Origin: Vespa crabro
Taxonomy: Eukaryota > Arthropoda > Insecta > Hymenoptera > Vespidae
DNA: 64,000 nucleotides
NCBI RefSeq assembly: GCF_910589235.1
Contig: NW_025813663.1
Location: forward strand, 248,001-312,000
Reading direction: 5' to 3'
Position 1 is the first letter of the stretch. Every line of letters begins with the position of its first letter. The position numbers and the translations under genes were made by a program. Below the pieces are notes generated by a model. The model was not told the origin of the DNA. It searched no databases and was given only the letters and a program-made list of their open reading frames with translations. Positions 25,884 through 40,476 of this stretch are shown here, piece after piece.

Positions 25884-28349
25884 AAAGAATGTTAAAAACT
25901 TTGATTCCAATATAAAATAGGTGTTTGATCTTATGAAATGCAATGTTCTGAATCGATTGGTAGCATTTTTCTAACTGTGGCACAAGTATTATTAAAGATT
26001 TCACGATTTTATCTTCGCATATACCGAAATTCGCGTATGTCGATTACGTTTTTCGACAATTATCATATGAAAACGCGTATTTAAACATAGTAAAAACGTT
26101 ATATTCTTGTTATATTCTTTATTCTGCATCGATAGAATATAAAATCATTGAAATTGAACGAGATTTCAAGTTTTCGTTTTTCGACGATACGCGTATATGA
26201 GCGAAAAATCGTATATACGATATGAAAGAATGTTAAAAACTTTGATTCCAATATAAAATAGATGTTTGATCTTATGAAATGCAATGTTCTGAATCGATTG
26301 GTAGCATTTTTCTAACTGTGGCACAAGTATTATTAAAGATTTCACGATTTTATCTTCGCATATACCGAAATTCGCGTATGTCGATTACGTTTTTCGACAA
26401 TTATCATATGAAAACGCGTATTTAAACATAGTAAAAACGTTATATTCTTGTTATATTCTTTATTCTGCATCGACAGAATATAAAATCATTGAAATTGAAC
26501 GAGATTTCAAGTTTTCGTTTTTCAACGATACGCGTATATGAGCGAAAAATCGTATATACGATATGAAAGAATGTTAAAAACTTTGATTCCAATATAAAAT
26601 AGATGTTTGATCTTATGAAATGCAATGTTCTGAATCGATTGGTATCATTTTTCTAACTGTGGCACAAGTATTATTAAAGATTTCACGATTTTATCTTCGC
26701 ATATACCGAAATTCGCGTATGTCGATTACGTTTTTCGACAATTATCATATGAAAACGCGTATTTAAACATAGTAAAAACGTTATATTCTTGTTATATTCT
26801 TTATTCTGCATCGATAGAATATAAAATCATTGAAATTGAACGAGATTTCAAGTTTTCGTTTTTCGACGATACGCGTATATGAGCGAAAAATCGTATATAC
26901 GATATGAAAGAATGTTAAAAACTTTGATTCCAATATAAAATAGATGTTTGATCTTATGAAATGCAATGTTCTGAATCGATTGGTAACATTTTTCTAACTG
27001 TGGCACAAGTATTATTAAAGATTTCACGATTTTATCTTCGCATATACCGAAATTCGCGTATGTCGATTACGTTTTTCGACAATTATCATATGAAAACGCG
27101 TATTTAAACATAGTAAAAACGTTATATTCTTGTTATATTCTTTATTCTGCATCGATAGAATATAAAATCATTGAAATTGAACGAGATTTCAAGTTTTCGT
27201 TTTTCGACGATACGCGTATATGAGCGAAAAATCGTATATACGATATGAAAGAATGTTAAAAACTTTGATTCCAATATAAAATAGATGTTTGATCTTATGA
27301 AATGCAATGTTCTGAATCGATTGGTAACATTTTTCTAACTGTGGCACAAGTATTATTAAAGATTTCACGATTTTATCTTCGCATATACCGAAATTCGCGT
27401 ATGTCGATTACGTTTTTCGACAATTATCATATGAAAACGCGTATTTAAACATAGTAAAAACGTTATATTCTTGTTATATTCTTTATTCTGCATCGATAGA
27501 ATATAAAATCATTGAAATTGAACGAGATTTCAAGTTTTCGTTTTTCAACGATACGCGTATATGAGCGAAAAATCGTATATAAGATATGAAAGAATGTTAA
27601 AAACTTTGATTCCAATATAAAATAGATGTTTGATCTTATGAAATGCAATGTTCTGAATCGATTGGTATCATTTTTCTAACTGTGGCACAAGTATTATTAA
27701 AGATTTCACGATTTTATCTTCGCATATACCGAAATTCGCGTATGTCGATTACGTTTTTCGACAATTATCATATGAAAACGCGTATTTAAACATAGTAAAA
27801 ACGTTATATTCTTGTTATATTCTTTATTCTGCATCGATAGAATATAAAATCATTGAAATTGAACGAGATTTCAAGTTTTCGTTTTTCGACGATACGCGTA
27901 TATGAGCGAAAAATCGTATATACGATATGAAAGAATGTTAAAAACTTTGATTCCAATATAAAATAAATGTTTGATCTTATGAAATGCAATGTTCTGAATC
28001 GATTGGTAACATTTTTCTAACTGTGGCACAAGTATTATTAAAGATTTCACGATTTTATCTTCGCATATACCGAAATTCGCGTATGTCGATTACGTTTTTC
28101 GACAATTATCATATGAAAACGCGTATTTAAACATAGTAAAAACGTTATATTCTTGTTATATTCTTTATTCTGCATCGATAGAATATAAAATCATTGAAAT
28201 TGAACGAGATTTCAAGTTTTCGTTTTTCGACGATACGCGTATATGAGCGAAAAATCGTATATACGATATGAAAGAATGTTAAAAACTTTGATTCCAATAT
28301 AAAATAGATGTTTGATCTTATGAAATGCAATGTTCTGAATCGATTGGTA

Positions 28350-31300
28350 GCATTTTTCTATCTGTGGCACAAGTATTATTAAAGATTTCACGATTTTATC
28401 TTCGCATATACCGAAATTCGCGTATGTCGATTACGTTTTTCGACAATTATCATATGAAAACGCGTATTTAAACATAGTAAAAACGTTATATTCTTGTTAT
28501 ATTCTTTATTCTGCATCGATAGAATATAAAATCATTGAAATTGAACGAGATTTCAAGTTTTCGTTTTTCGACGATACGCGTATATGAGCGAAAAATCGTA
28601 TATACGATATGAAAGAATGTTAAAAACTTTGATTCCAATATAAAATAGATGTTTGATCTTATGAAATGCAATGTTCTGAATCGATTGGTAACATTTTTCT
28701 AACTGTGGCACAAGTATTATTAAAGATTTCACGATTTTATCTTCGCATATACCGAAATTCGCGTATGTCGATTACGTTTTTCGACAATTATCATATGAAA
28801 ACGCGTATTTAAACATAGTAAAAACGTTATATTCTTGTTATATTCTTTATTCTGCATCGATAGAATATAAAATCATTGAAATTGAACGAGATTTCAAGTT
28901 TTCGTTTTTCAACGATACGCGTATATGTGCGAAAAATCGTATATACGATATGAAAGAATGTTAAAAACTTTGATTCCAATATAAAATAGATGTTTGATCT
29001 TATGAAATGCAATGTTCTGAATCGATTGGTATCATTTTTCTAACTGTGGCACAAGTATTATTAAAGATTTCACGATTTTATCTTCGCATATACCGAAATT
29101 CGCGTATGTCGATTACGTTTTTCGACAATTATCATATGAAAACGCGTATTTAAACATAGTAAAAACGTTATATTCTTGTTATATTCTTTATTCTGCATCG
29201 ATAGAATATAAAATCATTGAAATTGAACGAGATTTCAAGTTTTCGTTTTTCGACGATACGCGTATATGAGCGAAAAATCGTATATACGATATGAAAGAAT
29301 GTTAAAAACTTTGATTCCAATATAAAATAGATGTTTGATCTTATGAAATGCAATGTTCTGAATCGATTGGTATCATTTTTCTAACTGTGGCACAAGTATT
29401 ATTAAAGATTTCACGATTTTATCTTCGCATATACCGAAATTCGCGTATGTCGATTACGTTTTTCGACAATTATCATATGAAAACGCGTATTTAAACATAG
29501 TAAAAACGTTATATTCTTGTTATATTCTTTATTCTGCATCGATAGAATATAAAATCATTGAAATTGAACGAGATTTCAAGTTTTCGTTTTTCGACGATAC
29601 TCGTATATGAGCGAAAAATCGTATATACGATATGAAAGAATGTTAAAAACTTTGATTCCAATATAAAATAGATGTTTGATCTTATGAAATGCAATGTTCT
29701 GAATCGATTGGTAACATTTTTCTAACTGTGGCACAAGTATTATTAAAGATTTCACGATTTTATCTTCGCATATACCGAAATTCGCGTATGTCGATTACGT
29801 TTTTCGACAATTATCATATGAAAACGCGTATTTAAACATAGTAAAAACGTTATATTCTTGTTATATTCTTTATTCTGCATCGATAGAATATAAAATCATT
29901 GAAATTGAACGAGATTTCAAGTTTTCGTTTTTCGACGATACGCGTATATGAGCGAAAAATCGTATATACGATATGAAAGAATGTTAAAAACTTTGATTCC
30001 AATATAAAATAGATGTTTGATCTTATGAAATGCAATGTTCTGAATCGATTGGTAACATTTTTCTAACTGTGGCACAAGTATTATTAAAGATTTCACGATT
30101 TTATCTTCGCATATACCGAAATTCGCGTATGTCGATTACGTTTTTCGACAATTATCATATGAAAACGCGTATTTAAACATAGTAAAAACGTTATATTCTT
30201 GTTATATTCTTTATTCTGCATCGATAGAATATAAAATCATTGAAATTGAACGAGATTTCAAGTTTTCGTTTTTCAACGATACGCGTATATGAGCGAAAAA
30301 TCGTATATACGATATGAAATAATGTTAAAAACTTTGATTCCAATATAAAATAGATGTTTGATCTTATGAAATGCAATGTTCTGAATCGATTGGTATCATT
30401 TTTCTAACTGTGGCACAAGTATTATTAAAGATTTCACGATTTTATCTTCGCATATACCGAAATTCGCGTATGTCGATTACGTTTTTCGACAATTATCATA
30501 TGAAAACGCGTATTTAAACATAGTAAAAACGTTATATTCTTGTTATATTCTTTATTCTGCATCGATAGAATATAAAATCATTGAAATTGAACGAGATTTC
30601 AAGTTTTCGTTTTTCGACGATACGCGTATATGAGCGAAAAATCGTATATACGATATGAAAGAATGTTAAAAACTTTGATTCCAATATAAAATAGATGTTT
30701 GATCTTATGAAATGCAATGTTCTGAATCGATTGGTAACATTTTTCTAACTGTGGCACAAGTATTATTAAAGATTTCACGATTTTATCTTCGCATATACCG
30801 AAATTCGCGTATGTCGATTACGTTTTTCGACAATTATCATATGAAAACGCGTATTTAAACATAGTAAAAACGTTATATTCTTGTTATATTCTTTATTCTG
30901 CATCGATAGAATATAAAATCATTGAAATTGAACGAGATTTCAAGTTTTCGTTTTTCGACGATACGCGTATATGAGCGAAAAATCGTATATACGATATGAA
31001 AGAATGTTAAAAACTTTGATTCCAATATAAAATAGATGTTTGATCTTATGAAATGCAATGTTCTGAATCGATTGGTAGCATTTTTCTAACTGTGGCACAA
31101 GTATTATTAAAGATTTCACGATTTTATCTTCGCATATACCGAAATTCGCGTATGTCGATTACGTTTTTCGACAATTATCATATGAAAACGCGTATTTAAA
31201 CATAGTAAAAACGTTATATTCTTGTTATATTCTTTATTCTGCATCGATAGAATATAAAATCATTGAAATTGAACGAGATTTCAAGTTTTCGTTTTTCGAC

Positions 31301-32101
31301 GATACGCGTATATGAGCGAAAAATCGTATATACGATATGAAAGAATGTTAAAAACTTTGATTCCAATATAAAATAGATGTTTGATCTTATGAAATGCAAT
31401 GTTCTGAATCGATTGGTAAAATTTTTCTAACTGTGGCACAAGTATTATTAAAGATTTCACGATTTTATCTTCGCATATACCGAAATTCGCGTATGTCGAT
31501 TACGTTTTTCGACAATTATCATATGAAAACGCGTATTTAAACATAGTAAAAACGTTATATTCTTGTTATATTCTTTATTCTGCATCGATAGAATATAAAA
31601 TCATTGAAATTGAACGAGATTTCAAGTTTTCGTTTTTCAACGATACGCGTATATGAGCGAAAAATCGTATATACGATATGAAAGAATGTTAAAAACTTTG
31701 ATTCCAATATAAAATAGATGTTTGATCTTATGAAATGCAATGTTCTGAATCGATTGGTATCATTTTTCTAACTTTGGCACAAGTATTATTAAAGATTTCA
31801 CGATTTTATCTTCGCATATACCGAAATTCGCGTATGTCGATTACGTTTTTCGACAATTATCATATGAAAACGCGTATTTAAACATAGTAAAAACGTTATA
31901 TTCTTGTTATATTCTTTATTCTGCATCGATAGAATATAAAATCATTGAAATTGAACGAGATTTCAAGTTTTCGTTTTTCGACGATACGCGTATATGAGCG
32001 AAAAATCGTATATACGATATGAAAGAATGTTAAAAACTTTGATTCCAATATAAAATAGATGTTTGATCTTATGAAATGCAATGTTCTGAATCGATTGGTA
32101 T
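28350..32101 (+). repeat. Eight-monomer higher-order repeat (2728 bp)
   Basis: The markers ggtagc (28350, 31078), ttcaacg (28911, 31639), ggtatc (29032, 31760) and a second ggtatc in the next monomer (29373, 32101) all repeat at 2728 bp, eight full-length monomers. The linked pair ttcaacg/ggtatc further right (30275/30396) recurs at 32662/32783, only 2387 bp on, so one monomer has been lost in the later part of the second unit. This block uses the same marker set as the 2717-bp repeat to its left but without the short monomer, so the two are probably related. Confidence 0.82.
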
Positions 32102-33385
32102 CATTTTTCTAACTGTGGCACAAGTATTATTAAAGATTTCACGATTTTATCTTCGCATATACCGAAATTCGCGTATGTCGATTACGTTTTTCGACAATTA
32201 TCATATGAAAACGCGTATTTAAACATAGTAAAAACGTTATATTCTTGTTATATTCTTTATTCTGCATCGATAGAATATAAAATCATTGAAATTGAACGAG
32301 ATTTCAAGTTTTCGTTTTTCGACGATACGCGTATATGAGCGAAAAATCGTATATACGATATGAAAGAATGTTAAAAACTTTGATTCCAATATAAAATAGA
32401 TGTTTGATCTTATGAAATGCAATGTTCTGAATCGATTGGTAACATTTTTCTAACTGTGGCACAAGTATTATTAAAGATTTCACGATTTTATCTTCGCATA
32501 TACCGAAATTCGCGTATGTAGATTACGTTTTTCGACAATTATCATATGAAAACGCGTATTTAAACATAGTAAAAACGATATATTCTTGTTATATTCTTTA
32601 TTCTGCATCGATAGAATATAAAATCATTGAAATTGAACGAGATTTCAAGTTTTCGTTTTTCAACGATACGCGTATATGAGCGAAAAATCGTATATACGAT
32701 ATGAAAGAATGTTAAAAACTTTGATTCCAATATAAAATAGATGTTTGATCTTATGAAATGCAATGTTCTGAATCGATTGGTATCATTTTTCTAACTGTGG
32801 CACAAGTATTATTAAAGATTTCACGATTTTATCTTCGCATATACCGAAATTCGCGTATGTCGATTACGTTTTTCGACAATTATCATATGAAAACGCGTAT
32901 TTAAACATAGTAAAAACGTTATATTCTTGTTATATTCTTTATTCTGCATCGATAGAATATAAAATCATTGAAATTGAACGAGATTTCAAGTTTTCGTTTT
33001 TCGACGATACGCGTATATGAGCGAAAAATCGTATATACGATATGAAAGAATGTTAAAAACTTTGATTCCAATATAAAATAGATGTTTGATCTTATGAAAT
33101 GCAATGTTCTGAATCGATTGGTAACATTTTTCTAACTGTGGCACAAGTATTATTAAAGATTTCACGATTTTATCTTCGCATATACCGAAATTCGCGTATG
33201 TCGATTACGTTTTTCGACAATTATCATATGAAAACGCGTATTTAAACATAGTAAAAACGTTATATTCTTGTTATATTCTTTATTCTGCATCGATAGAATA
33301 TAAAATCATTGAAATTGAACGAGATTTCAAGTTTTCGTTTTTCAACGATACGCGTATATGAGCGAAAAATCGTATATACGATATG

Positions 33386-36300
33386 AAAGAATGTTAAAAA
33401 CTTTGATTCCAATATAAAATAGATGTTTGATCTTATGAAATGCAATGTTCTGAATCGATTGGTATCATTTTTCTAACTGTGGCACAAGTATTATTAAAGA
33501 TTTCACGATTTTATCTTCGCATATACCGAAATTCGCGTATGTCGATTACGTTTTTCGACAATTATCATATGAAAACGCGTATTTAAACATAGTAGAAACG
33601 TTATATTCTTGTTATATTCTTTATTCTGCATCGATAGAATATAAAATCATTGAAATTGAACGAGATTTCAAGTTTTCGTTTTTCGACGATACGCGTATAT
33701 GAGCGAAAAATCGTATATACGATATGAAAGAATGTTAAAAACTTTGATTCCAATATAAAATAGATGTTTGATCTTATGAAATGCAATGTTCTGAATCGAT
33801 TGGTAACATTTTTCTAACTGTGGCACAAGTATTATTAAAGATTTCACGATTTTATCTTCGCATATACCGAAATTCGCGTATGTCGATTACGTTTTTCGAC
33901 AATTATCATATGAAAACGCGTATTTAAACATAGTAAAAACGTTATATTCTTGTTATATTCTTTATTCTGCATCGATAGAATATAAAATCATTGAAATTGA
34001 ACGAGATTTCAAGTTTTCGTTTCTCGACGATACGCGTATATGAGCGAAAAATCGTATATACGATATGAAAGAATGTTAAAAACTTTGATTCCAATTTAAA
34101 ATAGATGTTTGATCTTATGAAATGCAATGTTCTGAATCGATTGGTAACATTTTTCTAACTGTGGCACAAGTATTATTAAAGATTTCACGATTTTATCTTC
34201 GCATATACCGAAATTCGCGTATGTCGATTACGTTTTTCGACAATTATCATATGAAAACGCGTATTTAAACATAGTAGAAACGTTATATTCTTGTTATATT
34301 CTTTATTCTGCATCGATAGAATATAAAATCATTGAAATTGAACGAGATTTCAAGTTTTCGTTTTTCGACGATACGCGTATATGAGCGAAAAATCGTATAT
34401 ACGATATGAAAGAATGTTAAAAACTTTGATTCCAATATAAAATAGATGTTTGATCTTATGAAATGCAATGTTCTGAATCGATTGGTAACATTTTTCTAAC
34501 TGTGGCACAAGTATTATTAAAGATTTCACGATTTTATCTTCGCATATACCGAAATTCGCGTATGTCGATTACGTTTTTCGACAATTATCATATGAAAACG
34601 CGTATTTAAACATAGTAGAAACGTTATATTCTTATTATATTCTTTATTCTGCATCGATAGAATATAAAATCATTGAAATTGAACGAGATTTCAAGTTTTC
34701 GTTTTTCGACGATACGCGTATATGAGCGAAAAATCGTATATACGATATGAAAGAATGTTAAAAACTTTGATTCCAATATAAAATAGATGTTTGATCTTAT
34801 GAAATGCAATGTTCTGAATCGATTGGTAACATTTTTCTAACTGTGGCACAAGTATTATTAAAGATTTCACGATTTTATCTTCGCATATACCGAAATTCGC
34901 GTATGTCGATTACGTTTTTCGACAATTATCATATGAAAACGCGAATTTAAACATAGTAAAAACGTTATATTCTTGTTATATTCTTTATTCTGCATCGATA
35001 GAATATAAAATCATTGAAATTGAACGAGATTTCAAGTTTTCGTTTTTCAACGATACGCGTATATGAGCGAAAAATCGTATATACGATATGAAAGAATGTT
35101 AAAAACTTTGATTCCAATATAAAATAGATGTTTGATCTTATGAAATGCAATGTTCTGAATCGATTGGTATCATTTTTCTAACTGTGGCACAAGTATTATT
35201 AAAGATTTCACGATTTTATCTTCGCATATACCGAAATTCGCGTATGTCGATTACGTTTTTCGACAATTATCATATGAAAACGCGTATTTAAACATAGTAG
35301 AAACGTTATATTCTTGTTATATTCTTTATTCTGCATCGATAGAATATAAAATCATTGAAATTGAACGAGATTTCAAGTTTTCGTTTTTCGACGATACGCG
35401 TATATGAGCGAAAAATCGTATATACGATATGAAAGAATGTTAAAAACTTTGATTCCAATATAAAATAGATGTTTGATCTTATGAAATGCAATGTTCTGAA
35501 TCGATTGGTAACATTTTTCTAACTGTGGCACAAGTATTATTAAAGATTTCACGATTTTATCTTCGCATATACCGAAATTCGCGTATGTCGATTACGTTTT
35601 TCGACAATTATCATATGAAAACGCGTATTTAAACATAGTAAAAACGTTATATTCTTGTTATATTCTTTATTCTGCATCGATAGAATATAAAATCATTGAA
35701 ATTGAACGAGATTTCAAGTTTTCGTTTTTCGACGATACGCGTATATGAGCGAAAAATCGTATATACGATATGAAAGAATGTTAAAAACTTTGATTCCAAT
35801 ATAAAATAGATGTTTGATCTTATGAAATGCAATGTTCTGAATCGATTGGTAACATTTTTCTAACTGTGGCACAAGTATTATTAAAGATTTCACGATTTTA
35901 TCTTCGCATATACCGAAATTCGCGTATGTCGATTACGTTTTTCGACAATTATCATATGAAAACGCGTATTTAAACATAGTAGAAACGTTATATTCTTGTT
36001 ATATTCTTTATTCTGCATCGATAGAATATAAAATCATTGAAATTGAACGAGATTTCAAGTTTTCGTTTTTCGACGATACGCGTATATGAGCGAAAAATCG
36101 TATATACGATATGAAAGAATGTTAAAAACTTTGATTCCAATATAAAATAGATGTTTGATCTTATGAAATGCAATGTTCTGAATCGATTGGTAACATTTTT
36201 CTAACTGTGGCACAAGTATTATTAAAGATTTCACGATTTTATCTTCGCATATACCGAAATTCGCGTATGTCGATTACGTTTTTCGACAATTATCATATGA

Positions 36301-37005
36301 AAACGCGTATTTAAACATAGTAGAAACGTTATATTCTTATTATATTCTTTATTCTGCATCGATAGAATATAAAATCATTGAAATTGAACGAGATTTCAAG
36401 TTTTCGTTTTTCGACGATACGCGTATATGAGCGAAAAATCGTATATACGATATGAAAGAATGTTAAAAACTTTGATTCCAATATAAAATAGATGTTTGAT
36501 CTTATGAAATGCAATGTTCTGAATCGATTGGTAACATTTTTCTAACTGTGGCACAAGTATTATTAAAGATTTCACGATTTTATCTTCGCATATACCGAAA
36601 TTCGCGTATGTCGATTACGTTTTTCGACAATTATCATATGAAAACGCGTATTTAAACATAGTAAAAACGTTATATTCTTGTTATATTCTTTATTCTGCAT
36701 CGATAGAATATAAAATCATTGAAATTGAACGAGATTTCAAGTTTTCGTTTTTCGACGATACGCGTATATGAGCGAAAAATCGTATATACGATATGAAAGA
36801 ATGTTAAAAACTTTGATTCCAATTTAAAATAGATGTTTGATCTTATGAAATGCAATGTTCTGAATCGATTGGTAACATTTTTCTAACTGTGGCACAAGTA
36901 TTATTAAAGATTTCACGATTTTATCTTCGCATATACCGAAATTCGCGTATGTCGATTACGTTTTTCGACAATTATCATATGAAAACGCGTATTTAATCAT
37001 AGTAG
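33386..37005 (+). repeat. Five-monomer higher-order repeat (1705 bp), first kind
   Basis: The change gtagaaac (a to g) occurs at 33595, 34277, 34618, 35300, 35982, 36323 and 37005. The steps are 2, 1, 2, 2, 1 and 2 monomers, so the pattern repeats every 1705 bp. Two other markers share the period: cttattat at 34634 and 36339, and ggtatc at 33465 and 35170. Copies run about 33386-35090 and 35091-36795. A separate marker, aatttaaaat, repeats at 34096 and 36824, a step of eight monomers, so a second exchange overlies the first. Confidence 0.85.
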
Positions 37006-38128
37006 AAACGTTATATTCTTGTTATATTCTTTATTCTGCATCGATAGAATATAAAATCATTGAAATTGAACGAGATTTCAAGTTTTCGTTTTTCGACGAT
37101 ACGCGTATATGAGCGAAAAATCGTATATACGATATGAAAGAATGTTAAAAACTTTGATTCCAATATAAAATAGATGTTTGATCTTATGAAATGCAATGTT
37201 CTGAATCGATTGGTAACATTTTTCTAACTGTGGCACAAGTATTATTAAAGATTTCACGATTTTATCTTCGCATATACCGAAATTCGCGTATGTCGATTAC
37301 GTTTTTCGACAATTATCATATGAAAACGCGTATTTAAACATAGTAAAAACGTTATATTCTTGTTATATTCTTTATTCTGCATCGATAGAATATAAAATCA
37401 TTGAAATTGAACGAGATTTCAAGTTTTCGTTTTTCGACGATACGCGTATATGAGCGAAAAATCGTATATACGATATGAAAGAATGTTAAAAACTTTGATT
37501 CCAATATAAAATAGATGTTTGATCTTATGAAATGCAATGTTCTGAATCGATTGGTAACATTTTTCTAACTGTGGCACAAGTATTATTAAAGATTTCACGA
37601 TTTTATCTTCGCATATACCGAAATTCGCGTATGTCGATTACGTTTTTCGACAATTATCATATGAAAACGCGTATTTAAACATAGTAAAAACGTTATATTC
37701 TTGTTATATTCTTTATTCTGCATCGATAGAATATAAAATCATTGAAATTGAACGAGATTTCAAGTTTTCGTTTTTCGACGATACGCGTATATGAGCGAAA
37801 AATCGTATATACGATATGAAAGAATGTTAAAAACTTTGATTCCAATATAAAATAGATGTTTGATCTTATGAAATGCAATGTTCTGAATCGATTGGTAACA
37901 TTTTTCTAACTGTGGCACAAGTATTATTAAAGATTTCACGATTTTATCTTCGCATATACCGAAATTCGCGTATGTCGATTACGTTTTTCGACAATTATCA
38001 TATGAAAACGCGTATTTAAACATAGTAAAAACGTTATATTCTTGTTATATTCTTTATTCTGCATCGATAGAATATAAAATCATTGAAATTGAACGAGATT
38101 TCAAGTTTTCGTTTTTCGACGATACGCG

Positions 38129-40476
38129 AATATAAGCGAAAAATCGTATATACGATATGAAAGAATGTTAAAAACTTTGATTACAATATAAAAAAGATGT
38201 TTGATCTTATGAAATGCAATGTTCTGAAGCGATTGGTAACATTTTTCTAACTGTGGCACAAGTATTATTAAAGATTTCACGATTTTATCTTCGCATATAC
38301 CGAAATTCGCGTATGTCGATTACGTTTTTCGAAAATTATCATATGAAAACGCGTATTTAAACATAGTAAAAACGTTATATTCTTGTTATATTCTTTATTC
38401 TGCATCGATAGAATATAAAATCATTGAAATTGAACGAGATTTCAAGTTTTCGTTTTTCGACGATACGCGTATATGAGCGAAAAATCGTATATACGATATG
38501 AAAGAATGTTAAAAACTTTGATTCCAATATAAAATAGATGTTTGATCTTATGCAATGCAATGTTCTGAATCGATTGGTAACATTTTTCTAACTGTGGCAC
38601 AAGTATTATTAAAGATTTCACGATTTTATCTTCGCATATACCGAAATTCGCGTATGTCGATTACGTTTTTCGACAATTATCATATGAAAACGCGTATTTA
38701 AACATAGTAAAAACGTTATTTTCTTGTTATATTCTTTATTCTGCATCGATAGAATATAAAATCATTGAAAGTGAACGAGATTTCAAGTTTTCGTTTTTCG
38801 ACGATACGCGTATATGAGCGAAAAATCGTATATACGATATGAAAGAATGTTAAAAACTTTGATTCCAATATAAAATAGATGTTTGATCTTATGAAATGCA
38901 ATGTTCTGAATCGATTGGTAACATTTTTCTAACTGTGGCACAAGTATTATTAAAGATTTCACGATTTTATCTTCGCATATACCGAAATTCGCGTATGTCG
39001 ATTACGTTTTTCGACAATTATCATATGAAAACGCGTATTTAAACATAGTAAAAACGTTATATTCTTGTTATATTCTTTATTCTGCATCGATAGAATATAA
39101 AATCATTGAAATTGAACGAGATTTCAAGTTTTCGTTTTTCGACGATACGCGTATATGAGCGAAAAATCGTATATACGATATGAAAGAATGTTAAAAACTT
39201 TGATTCCAATATAAAATAGATGTTTGATCTTATGAAATGCAATGTTCTGAATCGATTGGTAACATTTTTCTAACTGTGGCACAAGTATTATTAAAGATTT
39301 CACGATTTTATCTTCGCATATACCGAAATTCGCGTATGTCGATTACGTTTTTCGACAATTATCATATGAAAACGCGTATTTAAACATAGTAAAAACGTTA
39401 TATTCTTGTTATATTCTTTATTCTGCATCGATAGAATATAAAATCATTGAAATTGAACGAGATTTCAAGTTTTCGTTTTTCGACGATACGCGTATATGAG
39501 CGAAAAATCGTATATACGATATGAAAGAATGTTAAAAACTTTGATTCCAATATAAAATAGATGTTTGATCTTATGAAATGCAATGTTCTGAATCGATTGG
39601 TAACATTTTTCTAACTGTGGCACAAGTATTATTAAAGATTTCACGATTTTATCTTCGCATATACCGAAATTCGCGTATGTCGATTACGTTTTTCGACAAT
39701 TATCATATGAAAACGCGTATTTAAACATAGTAAAAACGTTATATTCTTGTTATATTCTTTATTCTGCATCGATAGAATATAAAATCATTGAAATTGAACG
39801 AGATTTCAAGTTTTCGTTTTTCGACGATACGCGAATATAAGCGAAAAATCGTATATACGATATGAAAGAATGTTAAAAACTTTGATTACAATATAAAATA
39901 GATGTTTGATCTTATGAAATGCAATGTTTTGAAGCGATTGGTAACATTTTTCTAACTGTGGCACAAGTATTATTAAAGATTTCACGATTTTATCTTCGCA
40001 TATACCGAAATTCGCGTATGTCGATTACGTTTTTCGAAAATTATCATATGAAAACGCGTATTTAAACATAGTAAAAACGTTATATTCTTGTTATATTCTT
40101 TATTCTGCATCGATTGAATATAAAATCATTGAAATTGAACGAGATTTCAAGTTTTCGTTTTTCGACGATACGCGTATATGAGCGAAAAATCGTATATACG
40201 ATATGAAAGAATGTTAAAAACTTTGATTCCAATATAAAATAGATGTTTGATCTTATGCAATGCAATGTTCTGAATCGATTGGTAACATTTTTCTAACTGT
40301 GGCACAAGTATTATTAAAGATTTCACGATTTTATCTTCGCATATACCGAAATTCGCGTATGTCGATTACGTTTTTCGACAATTATCATATGAAAACGCGT
40401 ATTTAAACATAGTAAAAACGTTATTTTCTTGTTATATTCTTTATTCTGCATCGATAGAATATAAAATCATTGAAAG
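38129..40476 (+). repeat. Five-monomer tandem duplication (1705 bp), second kind
   Basis: Eight diagnostic changes repeat at exactly 1705 bp: a 38129/39834 and a 38134/39839 (cgcgaatataagcg), a 38183/39888 (gattacaat), g 38229/39934 (gaagcg), a 38333/40038 (cgaaaatt), c 38553/40258 (tgcaatgc), t 38720/40425 (ttattttc) and g 38771/40476 (gaaagtga). Copy-specific changes are few: 38194 on the left; 39929, 40115 and 40932 on the right. The duplication is therefore recent. The remaining monomers of each unit are near-consensus, so breakpoints cannot be placed better than to about one monomer. The 1705-bp length is shared with the repeat at 33386-37005, but the markers differ. Confidence 0.92.

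Larger units (their letters stand above)
20487..25963 (+). repeat. Marker pair repeated 5434 bp apart (16 monomers, two of them short)
   Basis: The rare change ataggtg (g at 20487) is followed 42 bp on by ggtagc (g at 20529). The same pair occurs at 25921 and 25963, exactly 5434 bp away, which is 16 x 341 minus two 11-bp contractions. The agc-agc-atc-aac-aac-atc order of the following six monomers is also repeated (20529 to 22232, then 25963 to 27668). This indicates a block duplication of about two 2717-bp higher-order units. Confidence 0.8.
20845..26645 (+). repeat. Higher-order repeat of 2717 bp (7 x 341 + 330)
   Basis: Four substitutions occur in fixed order: ggtagc, catcgac, ttcaacg and ggtatc. 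They lie at 20870/21040/21090/21211, at 23587/23757/23807/23928 and at 26304/26474/26524/26645. All steps are exactly 2717 bp, eight monomers of which one is the 330-bp form, and each interval contains one short monomer (23178 or 25554). Two further markers repeat once at the same step: gaagtgc at 20845 and 23562, and cgacattta at 21648 and 24365. The short monomer is one position earlier in the second interval, so the units are not perfect copies and a one-monomer exchange has occurred since. Confidence 0.88.
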
